DNA from: Candidatus Binatia bacterium
GTDB lineage: Bacteria > Desulfobacterota > Binatia > UBA1149 > JAJCZL01
Reading direction: 5' to 3'
DNA: 64,000 nt
Assembly (NCBI GenBank): GCA_028278325.1
Contig: JANQEO010000006.1
Coordinates: forward strand, 1-64,000
Shown here one piece after another: positions 25,747-34,893 of the stretch (position 1 is its first letter; every line of letters begins with the position of its first letter). Under the pieces are notes generated by a model that saw only the letters and a list, made by a program, of their open reading frames with translations, was not told where the DNA came from and did no database searches. A program made the translations under genes and the position numbers.

Positions 25747-27597
25747 ATGCAGATGCCCCTTCAGCAAGCCGGATCGGACCGACGCAACGACATACGCAAC
25801 ATTGCCATCATCGCCCACGTCGATCATGGCAAGACCACGCTCGTGGACGCGATGTTGCACCAAAGCGGCATCTTCCGGGCCAATCAGGCGGTCGTGGAGA
25901 GGGTCATGGATTCCAACGCCCTGGAGCGGGAGCGCGGCATCACCATCCTCGCCAAGAACACGGCGGTCACCTACGACGGCGTCAAGATCAACATCGTCGA
26001 CACGCCGGGCCACGCTGATTTCGGCGGTGAGGTCGAGCGCGCCCTGGCCATGGTCGACGGGGTCATGCTGCTGGTCGACGCCTCAGAGGGCCCGCTGCCG
26101 CAGACCCGCTTCGTCCTGCAAAAAGCCCTGGCACTGCGGCTGGCCCCGATCGTGTGCATCAACAAGATCGACCGCCCCGACGCCCGTGTGGGCGAGGTGC
26201 TCGACGAGATATACGATCTTTGCATCGATCTGGACGCCACCGAGGAACAACTCGAGTTTCCGGTCGTATACACCAACGCCAAGGCCGGCACGGCCACCCT
26301 CGATCTGAGCAAGCCGTCGGGCGACCTTCTGCCCCTGTTCGATCTCATCGTCGCCACCCTGCCCGGCCCCCAGGCCGACGAGGACGCGCCGCCGCAGTTC
26401 CAATGCAACAATCTAGATTACAACGACTACATCGGGCGCCTGGCCATCGGCCGGATCAAGAACGGTAGCCTACGGAGAGGCGAGACCTACGCTCTGAGCC
26501 GCGGCGACGAGCCGGCACGGCCGGTCAAGATAGCCCAGCTCTATACATGGAACGGCTTGGAGCGGGTCGATGCGGACAGCGTAAGCGCCGGAGATATCGT
26601 CGCTGTCGGCGGCATCGAAGACATCAACATAGGTGACACCATCAGTGACCGGGAGCGCCCACAGGCGCTGCCGGCCATTCCCATCGACGAGCCCACGATC
26701 ACGATGATCTTCGGCGCCAACACTGCTCCGTGGGCGGGCCGTGAGGGAGAGTTCGTGACGTCTCGGCAGCTGCGTGAGCGCCTCTACCAGGAGCAACGAC
26801 GAAACGTCAGCATACACATCGAAGACACCGACTCCCCCGACGCACTGCGCGTTACCGGCCGCGGCGAGCTGCAGTTGGCGATCTTGATCGAGACCATGCG
26901 GCGGGAAGGCTACGAGCTGCAGGTATCCAAGCCGAATGTGGTCGTTCGCGAGATCGACGGCGCCAAGCACGAGCCGGTTGAATTGGTAATCATCGATGTG
27001 GACGAAGACTACGTCGGCGTGTTGTCTCAGCTTCTGGCCGTACGCCGCGGCAAGATGACCAAGATGCGCCATGCCGGCTCGGGCCGCGCCCAGCTCGAAT
27101 TCAGCGTGCCGTCGCGAGGCCTCATAGGATTTCGCTCGCGCTTCCTGACAGACACCCGCGGCACCGGCATCATGAACACTCTGTTCGGCGGCTGGGAACC
27201 CTGGCACGGGCCGATTCAAGCACGCGCCAGCGGCCCGATGGTAGCCGACCGAGAAGGAGTCGCCACGCCCTACTCCGTCTTCCACATCCAGGAGCGGGGC
27301 TCCATGTTCATCGCGCCGGGGACGCGCGTTTACGAGGGCATGGTCATCGGCGAATACTCGCGGCCTTCCGAGTTAAACGTGAACATCTGCCGCGAAAAGA
27401 AACTCACGAACATGCGCGCCGCGGGACGCGACGAGGCCGTCGTCATCACACCCCACAGGGAGATGGGCCTGGAGGCCGCCGTCGAATGGATCGACGACGA
27501 CGAACTCATCGAGGTCACGCCCAACTCGGTGCGCATCCGCAAACGAATCCTCGACCAAGCGCACCGTCCCAAGCGCAGGATCGACGGGCAGGACTGA
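25747..27597 (+). CDS. typA: Translational GTPase TypA/BipA
   Basis: A 616-residue ribosome-associated GTPase. G1 [10 protein letters not shown]2 region RERGITI, G3 [13 protein letters not shown]4 NKIDR and the later TypA hallmark segments ([35 protein letters not shown]) are present, as is the C-terminal domain ([13 protein letters not shown]). It works in ribosome assembly and stress or cold adaptation in other bacteria. The ATG follows AGAGG. It is the last core gene before the island; the island's left repeat begins 94 nt after its stop, so in related genomes it should adjoin tRNA-Arg and dinB. Confidence 0.97.
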   Translation: MQMPLQQAGSDRRNDIRNIAIIAHVDHGKTTLVDAMLHQSGIFRANQAVVERVMDSNALERERGITILAKNTAVTYDGVKINIVDTPGHADFGGEVERALAMVDGVMLLVDASEGPLPQTRFVLQKALALRLAPIVCINKIDRPDARVGEVLDEIYDLCIDLDATEEQLEFPVVYTNAKAGTATLDLSKPSGDLLPLFDLIVATLPGPQADEDAPPQFQCNNLDYNDYIGRLAIGRIKNGSLRRGETYALSRGDEPARPVKIAQLYTWNGLERVDADSVSAGDIVAVGGIEDINIGDTISDRERPQALPAIPIDEPTITMIFGANTAPWAGREGEFVTSRQLRERLYQEQRRNVSIHIEDTDSPDALRVTGRGELQLAILIETMRREGYELQVSKPNVVVREIDGAKHEPVELVIIDVDEDYVGVLSQLLAVRRGKMTKMRHAGSGRAQLEFSVPSRGLIGFRSRFLTDTRGTGIMNTLFGGWEPWHGPIQARASGPMVADREGVATPYSVFHIQERGSMFIAPGTRVYEGMVIGEYSRPSELNVNICREKKLTNMRAAGRDEAVVITPHREMGLEAAVEWIDDDELIEVTPNSVRIRKRILDQAHRPKRRIDGQD

Positions 27598-27690
27598 GCT
27601 TGGTCTCTTTGTTTACCGGCGCTTGCCTGGTGAGCTAGCGCGCCCGGGGCGAACCTGGAGTTAGCGAGAGGTTCCGCTACCGCCGGTGGC

Positions 27691-27709
27691 GCGACCTACG
27701 GGTTCGAAG
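27691..27709. repeat. Left attachment-site-like repeat (attL)
   Basis: GCGACCTACGGGTTCGAAG here is identical to 35030-35048 inside tRNA-Arg. The 19-bp identity covers the anticodon loop, the 3' anticodon stem and the variable loop of the tRNA on the opposite side of the island. Integrases of one tyrosine-recombinase class use anticodon loops as crossover sites. The copy is not followed by a full tRNA. Confidence 0.8.
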
Positions 27710-27740
27710 TCGCATCTGGACACCGACCCATTTGATAAGG

Positions 27741-27858
27741 AATGACGCGATTTACGTTGTACCGCTTAGGGTTTCGTCGCAGCCGCGATTCTGTGGAGTT
27801 ATACGGATTACGCCCTTTTTAGATGCTCAACCGGCACCAATACCGGCACCGACTCCAA
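27741..27858 (+). repeat. Island repeat copy R1
   Basis: 118 nt that align without gaps to 32729-32846 (R2); by hand count about 79 of 118 positions match. The best-kept blocks are CTGTGGAGTTATA and CCGGCACCAATACCGGCACC, the latter at 27831-27850 and again at 34918-34937 (R3). In one frame both copies encode QPxxCGVI then AQxAPxPAP. It could be a small-peptide gene, an RNA element or a recombinase arm site. Confidence 0.7.
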
Positions 27859-27975
27859 ACGTCGGCCAGTATCGGAGGAGCGCACAACCATCGGCCACAG
27901 CTCGGAACCCTAGGCGATGAGCCCTCTGGAGCGTGGGCGGGGACGAAGCGTTGCCGAGACTTTCCTTCTCTTACC

Positions 27976-29073
27976 TCAGCGCTCCCACTTTTCCGTATTC
28001 AACACCATGCCAAACGCGCTAACTCGGTTACTGTTGTTGTCGCCGTTGGCAGAAACGTGAACGCTAACGGTGTACTGCCTCCCGAAGGTCAGCGGGATGC
28101 TCCAGTTTCCGTTGCTTCCGTTTGGTGCTGGTGGGACATTGCCGCTGGTTATCGTTGAACCAAAGGCTTTCCTTAACTCCCAGGTGATTTGGTGATTTCC
28201 ACCGCCACCAGAAGAATCGGCGAAAAGCTTAAGAACCTGACCTGAATGTGTTGCCCTGAACGTCCATTGGCCTTGCTGAAGACCCGCGGGCCTGCCTGCG
28301 ACATCGATGATAGGATGTGCTTTCATTGCGAGTCTCGGCAGCGGAACGCGGGGGATGCTGATAGGCGGGACTGTTAGAGGAGTCCAATCTCCGGGGGCAG
28401 ATTGATACTCACCACCAAGTGAGATCGAAACATCCGCATCGGGATCAGAGTCGAGCTTGAGAGCATAGACGAGCGTCTGGCCAGTGTCGATGTCGGCCAA
28501 TGTCGGTGCCACGGGAGGGGAATCGTGCCACGTCACAGCGTTCGCCGGGTCCGCCCTTAGTTCGCTCACTCTCGCGGGTAACGCCTGAGCACTATCTATC
28601 CACCGAACGTTGACCTTATACTGCCTAGATCCGAGGGGTTCGTACCACATCCTCATAGTTTGGCCGGTAGTTGGCAACTCGCTGTTAATACATGCCTGAA
28701 AGATCGCAAGCGCGTTTGGATGCGGGCTGCTTTGGAAGATCCGCTCGTTCGAGGCGTGTTGATAGTTCGTTTGCACTGCCTCACACGCTGCCTGCTTGTG
28801 CTGTATGTTCGCATTCGCCGGCATGCCGTAAATGAAAATGGTCCCACCCCCTGCCCAACTCGCTTGACTGCAGGAGTCGCGAGTTCGACGATCACTCACA
28901 TAGTCTGCTCGCTGAGTTAGGCTCTGGACCTGCATGCCTTCGAGAGCGGCAGCACAGGACGCCTGGAGAGACGGCCCCTGTGCTGCCGCCATGCGACCGC
29001 CTAACATAAGCGTAGATACAAGAATGAACGCAAGAACTACTAGGCCACAGTGGTGAACTAACGTTTGTCGCAC
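27976..29073 (-). CDS. Secreted protein of unknown function (island)
   Basis: A 365-residue protein. I start it at GTG 29071-29073, which follows AAGGAGGG by eight nt; the frame is open to 29127 but lacks such a site. The signal peptide is about 1-31 (GLVVLAFILVSTLMLGGRMAAA|Q region). The mature N-terminal half has several Cys (ASCAAALEGM, RDSCSQASW, AACEAVQTN, FQACINS), likely disulphide-linked. The C-terminal half is beta-rich and ends SAFGMVLNTEKWER. No family is recognised. It is the last gene before the left repeat. It is separated by 464 nt from the MBL gene, so a direct role in the same system is unproven. Confidence 0.75.
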   Translation of the reverse strand: MRQTLVHHCGLVVLAFILVSTLMLGGRMAAAQGPSLQASCAAALEGMQVQSLTQRADYVSDRRTRDSCSQASWAGGGTIFIYGMPANANIQHKQAACEAVQTNYQHASNERIFQSSPHPNALAIFQACINSELPTTGQTMRMWYEPLGSRQYKVNVRWIDSAQALPARVSELRADPANAVTWHDSPPVAPTLADIDTGQTLVYALKLDSDPDADVSISLGGEYQSAPGDWTPLTVPPISIPRVPLPRLAMKAHPIIDVAGRPAGLQQGQWTFRATHSGQVLKLFADSSGGGGNHQITWELRKAFGSTITSGNVPPAPNGSNGNWSIPLTFGRQYTVSVHVSANGDNNSNRVSAFGMVLNTEKWER

Positions 29074-29537
29074 GGTGCTAACCCTCCTTGTGATCCAAAC
29101 TAACGCGGAGACAATGACGCGCTTCATCGTAAGACCCCGCTCACGCGCCCTGCGTTCGCTTGAGCGACCGGCTAGGATGCTAGTCGTGTGCTCCTTGCGC
29201 GAGCCCGCGTCAGTAAACGACGATCTATCGCCGTGTCGAATGTAACGTTCGCAACTTGCGATTGGATGAGTCTATCGACTGACGTAGTGAGAAAATGCGT
29301 GTGCGACAGCGTGACGGCCCTCTCTGAGCCGTGCGCTTTGAGACCAATCCGGTTCGAGGTCCTGCACATACCTCTGCGCGCATAAGGAATTCCGCTCAGA
29401 GGTATCGGTAGGAAGTTGTACCGCTTGCTAGAGCTATGCCCACAATGACCCATACAGCTGAAGGCTGTTGGCTCACAAAGACGCACCTAGAAAGCGCCTT
29501 GAGCGAATACAAGTCTTGCCCACTCTATCTCGGCGCG
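29074..29537. other. Island intergenic region with inverted repeat
   Basis: A perfect 9-bp inverted repeat, ATACCTCTG (29368-29376) and CAGAGGTAT (29397-29405), encloses 20 nt. It sits between the MBL gene's 3' end and the secreted-protein gene, so it may form a terminator-like or RNA structure. Short plus-strand frames (for example near 29436-29633) have no start support. Confidence 0.5.
29368..29405. repeat. Perfect inverted repeat in the island
   Basis: Nine-bp arms ATACCTCTG / CAGAGGTAT flank a 20-nt loop. No T-tract follows on either strand. It lies 133 nt beyond the stop of the MBL gene in the direction of transcription. Confidence 0.6.
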
Positions 29538-30521
29538 CTACGGCCGTTGACAGATCGGATGCGCTACTACAGTCGCAACGAAGTTTGCATGTTGGCTGAC
29601 CGGAGGAGTCAGAACCGGCGTCTCTACGGATAGGTCAAGCACAACCTTCCCAGCACAGGAGAGCGTAGACCCAAACCCACCCGGCTTAGATCTCCCCTCG
29701 CTTGCCAACGCCGGCATTCTTGCCGAACAGTGCTGTGACAACTGAGTACACATGATGTGTGTGTCTTCCAGACACTCGAGAACAGCGTGAACGATTTCCG
29801 GCCTTGGCGTATCCTTGTTGTTCCGCCCGATCGAGAACACCACGAGCGTAGGCTCGACCAAACTACAGAGACGCCGCGCGAACTCTCTCGGTGAATGAGA
29901 ACCAGGAAGCCCACCGTGGTGCGGAAACACCAGGACCGGGGCACGTGCAATCGCGTGATCTCCCTCCAGGTTAGCCAAGCCAACCGCATCTATGTCACCT
30001 GCGAGTAGTGCGAGCGGTTCACCAGCCCTTGTAATCCTAATCACCGCGCTCATTGTATTGGCGGACAGTCTTCTCCCTTCCATGTCTAGGCCACCAGGAC
30101 CGGCGGCCGCTAACTCAGGACTTGGCGCCAAAATCTCCAAATCCAAGACACCATGCTTTATAGTGTTCGACAAGGTGGTGGTTAGCTGAACGTGAACCTC
30201 CAACTCGTAGCGCTGTCTTGCAATCGCCAGGGCATGGCGAAAATCCTCCCAAACCCTAGTGCGCTTGATAGAATCCGAGTTGAGGTACACTCGTCCGACC
30301 GAGATCTCTTGTTCCATCAGTACACCGATCAACCCCGCCAGATGGTCAGCGTCTGCGTGCGAGATCAAGACAGTATCCACCACCTTGATACGCTGGCGTC
30401 TAAGATACTTGCGAAGATGATCGTCAGGACCGCCGTCGATAACCACAACGCCATCTGTGTCTACGAGGACCGAGCAGTTCCCGTGCCCGACCTCTAGAAT
30501 GTGGAGACTAGGCGAGTCCAT
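29538..30521 (-). CDS. ComEC/Rec2-like metallo-beta-lactamase-fold hydrolase
   Basis: A 327-residue soluble MBL-fold protein. It opens with SLHILEVGHGNCSVLVDTDG, the first strands of the ComEC-type MBL domain, and has the metal motif HADADH at residues 55-60. Later metal or active-site segments are ALLAGDID and LVFPHHGGLPGSHS. Unlike ComEC it has no membrane part. Related domains act as nucleases or phosphodiesterases and occur with STAND or AAA ATPases in conflict systems such as type I AVAST. The start overlaps the upstream 213-residue gene by 14 nt, so it is translated from the same operon. I read it as the likely effector or processing enzyme; its substrate is unknown. Confidence 0.85.
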   Translation of the reverse strand: MDSPSLHILEVGHGNCSVLVDTDGVVVIDGGPDDHLRKYLRRQRIKVVDTVLISHADADHLAGLIGVLMEQEISVGRVYLNSDSIKRTRVWEDFRHALAIARQRYELEVHVQLTTTLSNTIKHGVLDLEILAPSPELAAAGPGGLDMEGRRLSANTMSAVIRITRAGEPLALLAGDIDAVGLANLEGDHAIARAPVLVFPHHGGLPGSHSPREFARRLCSLVEPTLVVFSIGRNNKDTPRPEIVHAVLECLEDTHIMCTQLSQHCSARMPALASEGRSKPGGFGSTLSCAGKVVLDLSVETPVLTPPVSQHANFVATVVAHPICQRP

Positions 30522-31149
30522 CTTCTGGATCGGGGTCTGGCGCCTTCCCCAGGAAGTGTAGTCGTAGTTCCCAAGGGACTGTCGCTGCTAGATTCGCGAT
30601 GGCGATGAAACGCTGCCCGCCCTGCAAGTCGTGCCTAAGCTCGTCCGGAATCCTTGTGACAGGCAACCGGATTTCTTTGTCTACCGACCACTGAGGGATA
30701 ATGAGTCGCGCGAAGTAAAAACCGGAGTCCCAGCCGATGCCCTCGAGCCGAACTAGGACGCGTGCCCGCTCCTGTACCATTCGATAAGCACGAGTCCTAC
30801 TATCTGCTTCTGCCAAAGCTTGAACTAGACGAGCAGCTTCAACTGCCCTGCCGATCCGTGAATGCGCCGCGTCTTCCAGCGGGCGGACAATCCGATCGTC
30901 CCCTACCGACCAGCCGACCGGGGAGTGCACTATCTTAAATGTCTTCGTGCGCGCTCGGCGATTCTTATGAATCGGAAAACCACACCTGATCGCGCCGGCA
31001 ACTTGCGCTGTGGAGATCTGTTCGTATGCTGGATTACTCCTCCGGAGCACACGAGCAATGTCTCGTGCCCGGACCTTCATGCTGCTACGATCAGCCGGGA
31101 TCCAAAGCAGACAAGCTTCTATAACCTCTGTCTCAAGTAGCTGCCTCAC
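30508..31149 (-). CDS. Unknown protein of the ATPase/MBL operon (possible HTH)
   Basis: A 213-residue protein whose GTG start overlaps the ATPase stop (GTGA) and whose end overlaps the MBL start by 14 nt. Residues about 25-62 (KVRARDIARVLRRSNPAYEQ, then QVAGAIRCGFPIHKN) look like a winged-helix DNA-binding unit. The middle is helical, and residues 130-205 are beta-rich (GFYFARLIIPQWSV, WELRLHFLG). The tail is acidic, ending DPDPEDGLA. I cannot assign a family. The tight coupling implies a subunit that links the ATPase to the MBL enzyme, or a sensor. Confidence 0.78.
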   Translation of the reverse strand: MRQLLETEVIEACLLWIPADRSSMKVRARDIARVLRRSNPAYEQISTAQVAGAIRCGFPIHKNRRARTKTFKIVHSPVGWSVGDDRIVRPLEDAAHSRIGRAVEAARLVQALAEADSRTRAYRMVQERARVLVRLEGIGWDSGFYFARLIIPQWSVDKEIRLPVTRIPDELRHDLQGGQRFIAIANLAATVPWELRLHFLGKAPDPDPEDGLA

Positions 31150-32579
31150 GGCTTCAGGCTATCGAAAAGTGAAGTTCCTACCTCGCCCGCCTCCTCGCGA
31201 TACTCTTCCCATTTTGCGATATCGAGATAATAGTGTCCCTTCTCAGTGACTTCATACTCCTCGTATCGATGAATAATGCCTGCGCGATGGGGCGGCAGTA
31301 TCCACTTTGGCTCAAGCAGTCGCTGAGTCTTGTCCGCTAGATGCTCTATGGCCCAGGTCACTTTATCCTCTGAGTGGCCAAGTGTGCCAAGCATAGCGTA
31401 TAGTGTTTCATCAACCCGGCGATTTATCTTGATCGCCTCGATCGTATTGTAGAGCAGCGAGTTGCCCGATTTCGACTTATACTCGTTAATGTTGATCATC
31501 TTGTATCGCGATTTGTCATCCGTGTAGAAAAGCCGAACTACGTTCGGCTTCCCTATCACACGACGAGGGAACCCCTTCTCCATTCGCTCTTCGAGCCGAT
31601 CACCCTCACGGATGATGAATAGGAGGCTGTCGAAGGCGATATCCATAACCTCTCTAAGATTTCCGTTGCTGATACGGTGCATGAAGTCGTTGTGTTTCTC
31701 GGTGAATGGGAAGTCTATTTTGCCTAGATCGTCGATACTGTCTATGCCGAATTCTTTGATCACCTTGTTTAGCGGCCCTCGCTTGTGGAATCGGTCAATG
31801 ATCGACTTCAAGATGGATTCCGACTCCCGGTTGATCAGGATTGGGGCGAGGCGAGAAGCTATGACCTCGCGAGCGGCCATCGGTTCGAGCTTGAGCTCGT
31901 GCACGTTCTTACCGAAGTAGAAACGGATGCGGTCATCATAGGTGTCGATTGCTGCGCGCAATGGCGGACGCATTGATATCACTACTGTACAGTACGCGCA
32001 CTGGGCGAAAGGAAGGAAGTAATCCAAGAGCTTAAACAGAACATCTTCTGCGTAGTCGAAGTCATCCAAAAAGATCACAATACGCGGAATGCTCGCGTGG
32101 TCTTTCACGACGCGTTCGATGTGAGCGTATATGACGCGAACGTTCTCCTGCAGATTATCCTGATTGTTGTTCTTCAGTTCTTCAATGGGGAAGCCGAGTT
32201 CGGCAAATCGTTTCTTCGCGCTCTCGACAAAACCCATCACGCAACCGATATCACTTTGAGGGATCGCCGCGCGATAATCAGCCACTATAGGAGCAATCTC
32301 CAGGTCGACGTTGGCCTTGTCAGCGAAGGCGAGTCGATACACGAACGATGTCTTCCCCACCCCAGCCTTTCCAGTCACTATGACCGTTTGGTCGAGGCTC
32401 TCTTTGCCCTCGAGAAGACCCTGAAATCGATTTACTTCTTGCCCCCGGTCAAAGAAGGTCTCGTGAAACGCGGCGGCGTTTTCCGGGAAGTTTCGAGTGT
32501 AGTCGTTCAGGAGTACTCCCAGAGCACGCTCGTAGATCTCGTGGATGTTAGACCCTTGACGTTGAGATTCCACCATCAT
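31146..32579 (-). CDS. AAA/STAND-like P-loop ATPase (island)
   Basis: A 477-residue P-loop ATPase. Walker A GKAGVGKT lies at residues 70-77 and Walker B IVIFLDDFD at about 167-174. A sensor-like VVISMRPP follows about 30 residues later. This is the pattern of the Orc1/Cdc6-like and STAND ATPases (AAA_16 type). The C-terminal 120 residues contain a winged-helix-like stretch ending in EEYEVTEKGHYYLDIA. The N-terminal 40 residues are helical. First gene of the overlapping operon ATPase - 213-residue protein - MBL. It probably acts as the NTP-dependent switch or sensor of that operon. Substrate or trigger is unknown. Confidence 0.85.
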   Translation of the reverse strand: MMVESQRQGSNIHEIYERALGVLLNDYTRNFPENAAAFHETFFDRGQEVNRFQGLLEGKESLDQTVIVTGKAGVGKTSFVYRLAFADKANVDLEIAPIVADYRAAIPQSDIGCVMGFVESAKKRFAELGFPIEELKNNNQDNLQENVRVIYAHIERVVKDHASIPRIVIFLDDFDYAEDVLFKLLDYFLPFAQCAYCTVVISMRPPLRAAIDTYDDRIRFYFGKNVHELKLEPMAAREVIASRLAPILINRESESILKSIIDRFHKRGPLNKVIKEFGIDSIDDLGKIDFPFTEKHNDFMHRISNGNLREVMDIAFDSLLFIIREGDRLEERMEKGFPRRVIGKPNVVRLFYTDDKSRYKMININEYKSKSGNSLLYNTIEAIKINRRVDETLYAMLGTLGHSEDKVTWAIEHLADKTQRLLEPKWILPPHRAGIIHRYEEYEVTEKGHYYLDIAKWEEYREEAGEVGTSLFDSLKP

Positions 32580-33050
32580 GCGCCTGGTGGATATCCACCC
32601 CTAGATAACGAGTCAATGCAAACATAGACGCGAAATCACCGACATAGGCGTACCTCTGCTACAACACACGGCGTACCTGGGTATACTGACTGGTAGTCGC
32701 GTCCCTGTGCCGACTTCGTTCGACGAGGAATCGTGTGATTTCGGCTGTGTTGCGCCGGCCTCCTCCGCAGCCGTCGCTCTGTGGAGTTATACCAACCGCG
32801 GTCATCTTCGGTGCTCAGCGGGCACCAGTACCGGCACCGGATTCAAGTATTCTTTGGGCGGTGGCTCCGCGACCGGTTTATTTTGGGGGTGCTCGTTACC
32901 TGGGTGGTTAATGCATGGCTCGCAACGGTTGCGTTACGGGAACCCGGTGCTGTACTTATGCCGAGAGACCGAAAGCTGTTGCCTCAGTGACTTACCAGCG
33001 GCGGTTGTCGACCAGACCCGAAATTGCCGGGAAGGCTCGCCGGAGGGTGC
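32580..33050. other. Divergent intergenic region of the defence-like module
   Basis: This 471-nt gap separates the ATPase operon (minus) from the NACHT gene (plus) and must hold both promoters. It contains repeat copy R2 (32729-32846). A frame reads through R2 from about 32690 to a TAA near 32909 but has no ATG or ribosome site. A TATACT at 32682-32687 is a possible plus-strand -10 element without a clear -35. Confidence 0.55.
32729..32846 (+). repeat. Island repeat copy R2
   Basis: The second copy of the 118-nt repeat (see 27741-27858), about two-thirds identical, ending 204 nt before the NACHT start codon. The shared core reads CTGTGGAGTTATAC and, near the end, CGGGCACCAGTACCGGCACC (two mismatches to R1 and R3). 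Confidence 0.7.
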
Positions 33051-34850
33051 ATGAGCGAGGAACTAGACCCACACAAACTCATCGTAGACTTCGTTAACTC
33101 GAACATTGACAGACTGGCCGATTCGGTCTCTTCGGCAATGAAGGGTACCAAGAACGTGATTCGAGCCCGTCTAGCCAGCACCTACCGAGCCTACCTCAAG
33201 CGCGTCCTAGACAGGCACTCCCGAGCAAAATCGTTCTTTGTTCGCTCCGAACCGCTCCCAATTTACGAGTTCTTTGTGCCTCCGAACATATCGAGCCAGC
33301 AACGAGTCCTGAAGGCACCGGGCGCGGCGGAGCTAGCGGCTGTTGCTCCAGCTGCGATCGTGAGTGGGTCCGGTGGCTGCGGGAAGACGATGTTCATGCG
33401 ACACCTGCTAGTCAGCAACCTCGTCCAACAACACAAGATGCCGGTCCTTCTCGAACTTCGACAACTGAACGCTGGTCGAACCAAGGTGCGAACAGCGCTT
33501 CTCGACACGCTTAACTCAAACGGTCTCAGAGCAGACGACGAGTATTTTGAGCTCGCACTGGAAGCGGGCCACTTCTGTTTGTTGCTGGACGGGTTCGATG
33601 AGCTCGAGCTAGGTATTCGAGCGCGAATCGCGAAAGAGATCCAGCATCTCGCAGAGAAGTACCCACAAAATTGGATCTTCCTTTCGTCTCGCCCAGATTC
33701 GAACCTTGAAGGTTGGCAAGGGTTTTCGTTGTTCTCTGTAGAGCCGTTGGATCTTAGTCAGTCGATCGAACTCGTGGAAAAACTACCGTTTGATGACCCA
33801 ATCAAAGCCAAGTTCATCGAAGCGCTTCGTTCAGGGCTTTACAAGGAGCACGAGTCGTTCCTCTCGAACCCACTGCTGTTGTCGATCATGCTGCTCACCT
33901 ACAGCGACATAGCGCACATCCCGTCAAAGCTCAGCATATTTTATAATCAAGCGTATGAGTCTCTATTTCAGAAGCACGATGCGCTGAAAGGTGGTTTCCA
34001 GCGAAAGAGGCGCACGCCCCTAGACATTCAGGACTTCGCGACAGCCTTCGCCGCGTTCTGCGTGCAGACTTACGATAGGAGAGAATTCTCGTTCAGCCGG
34101 ACTAAGGCGCTCGAGTACTTCGATCAAGCGAAGGCTATATCAGGCCTGGACTTTGACAGCGAGGGGATTCTCGATGACACAGTGCAAGCCGTATGCCTAA
34201 TGATCGAGGATGGGCTTGAGATCACCTTCGCACACCGCTCTTTCCAAGAGTACTTCGTGGCAAGATTCATTACTTCTATCCCGCCGGCTGCCAAGGAGAA
34301 GCTGATTCGACGCTTCACAAAAAGCGTGGAACCTGACTCTGTCATGCAGCTCCTTTTCGAGTTGGACCCCTACGCCGTCGAGAGCCACTACCTCCTCCCC
34401 ATGATCGAAAAACTACAGAAACATATTCAGTTTAAGGGGCGGATCGGAGTGACGCATCACCTCCGATACATCCAGGCGATGTACGGGAGCTTCGAGATCG
34501 CGGACCGAGGCTCAGGTGCACCTGAGTTACGCCTCGTCGCGCTAATCAGTAACTCAGCGTTATTTGATGCAGTTCGCTTTGCGCTAGTCAACTACGACGC
34601 TGAGGTATCAACATCTCCTCAATCCGACTATGAAAACCTGCAGCGCGTATTCATCAAGGAGTATGGTGAAAACGCACTGGTCGAAACCAAGTCACTCCGA
34701 ACCAATAGCCCATTCCTGCGTGCTTTGGCGAAATACGGCGGTAAAACCCTGTGGGGGACAGAGAACCTACGACGAGTCATCCAGATCGGGAAATTAATCC
34801 GAAAGCGCCACGATGAGGCGGAATCCTCTCTTGAGGCAATCCTGAAGTAA
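33051..34850 (+). CDS. NACHT-family NTPase (bacterial NLR-related)
   Basis: A 599-residue protein. Start ATG 33051 follows GGAGGG; the open frame begins earlier without a ribosome site. Residues 1-95 are a helical N-terminal domain. The NACHT core has Walker A GSGGCGKT (106-113), Walker B CLLLDGFDEL (176-185, with the DxFDE signature) and the sensor-1 segment FLSSRPDS (210-217). The winged-helix end reads EITFAHRSFQEYFVARFI (about 394-411), typical of bacterial NACHT proteins. The C-terminal 180 residues lack recognisable repeats, so the sensor is short, as in bNACHT proteins with a small C-terminal domain. Bacterial NACHT proteins defend against phages. It is divergent from the ATPase/MBL operon. 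Confidence 0.9.
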   Translation: MSEELDPHKLIVDFVNSNIDRLADSVSSAMKGTKNVIRARLASTYRAYLKRVLDRHSRAKSFFVRSEPLPIYEFFVPPNISSQQRVLKAPGAAELAAVAPAAIVSGSGGCGKTMFMRHLLVSNLVQQHKMPVLLELRQLNAGRTKVRTALLDTLNSNGLRADDEYFELALEAGHFCLLLDGFDELELGIRARIAKEIQHLAEKYPQNWIFLSSRPDSNLEGWQGFSLFSVEPLDLSQSIELVEKLPFDDPIKAKFIEALRSGLYKEHESFLSNPLLLSIMLLTYSDIAHIPSKLSIFYNQAYESLFQKHDALKGGFQRKRRTPLDIQDFATAFAAFCVQTYDRREFSFSRTKALEYFDQAKAISGLDFDSEGILDDTVQAVCLMIEDGLEITFAHRSFQEYFVARFITSIPPAAKEKLIRRFTKSVEPDSVMQLLFELDPYAVESHYLLPMIEKLQKHIQFKGRIGVTHHLRYIQAMYGSFEIADRGSGAPELRLVALISNSALFDAVRFALVNYDAEVSTSPQSDYENLQRVFIKEYGENALVETKSLRTNSPFLRALAKYGGKTLWGTENLRRVIQIGKLIRKRHDEAESSLEAILK

Positions 34851-34893
34851 GCTTCGGGCCGGCGATACCGATCACATGACTCACTAGGCCACA

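Larger units (their letters stand above)
27598..27975. other. Left island junction, no gene
   Basis: This 378-nt stretch holds the left copy of the tRNA-derived 19-bp repeat (27691-27709), a possible tRNA 3'-end remnant GCGCGCCCGG (27638-27647), and repeat copy R1 (27741-27858). A 62-codon frame from TTG 27732 runs through R1 but has no ribosome binding site. Confidence 0.6.

Noticed and set aside
29401-29424. 12-mer GTTGTACCGCTT shared with R1 as a further repeat copy
   Set aside because: A 12-nt match within the island is expected about once by chance, and the flanks do not align.
29436-29633. Plus-strand 65-codon frame in the island
   Set aside because: No ribosome site and no likeness to any family; it overlaps the MBL 3' end.
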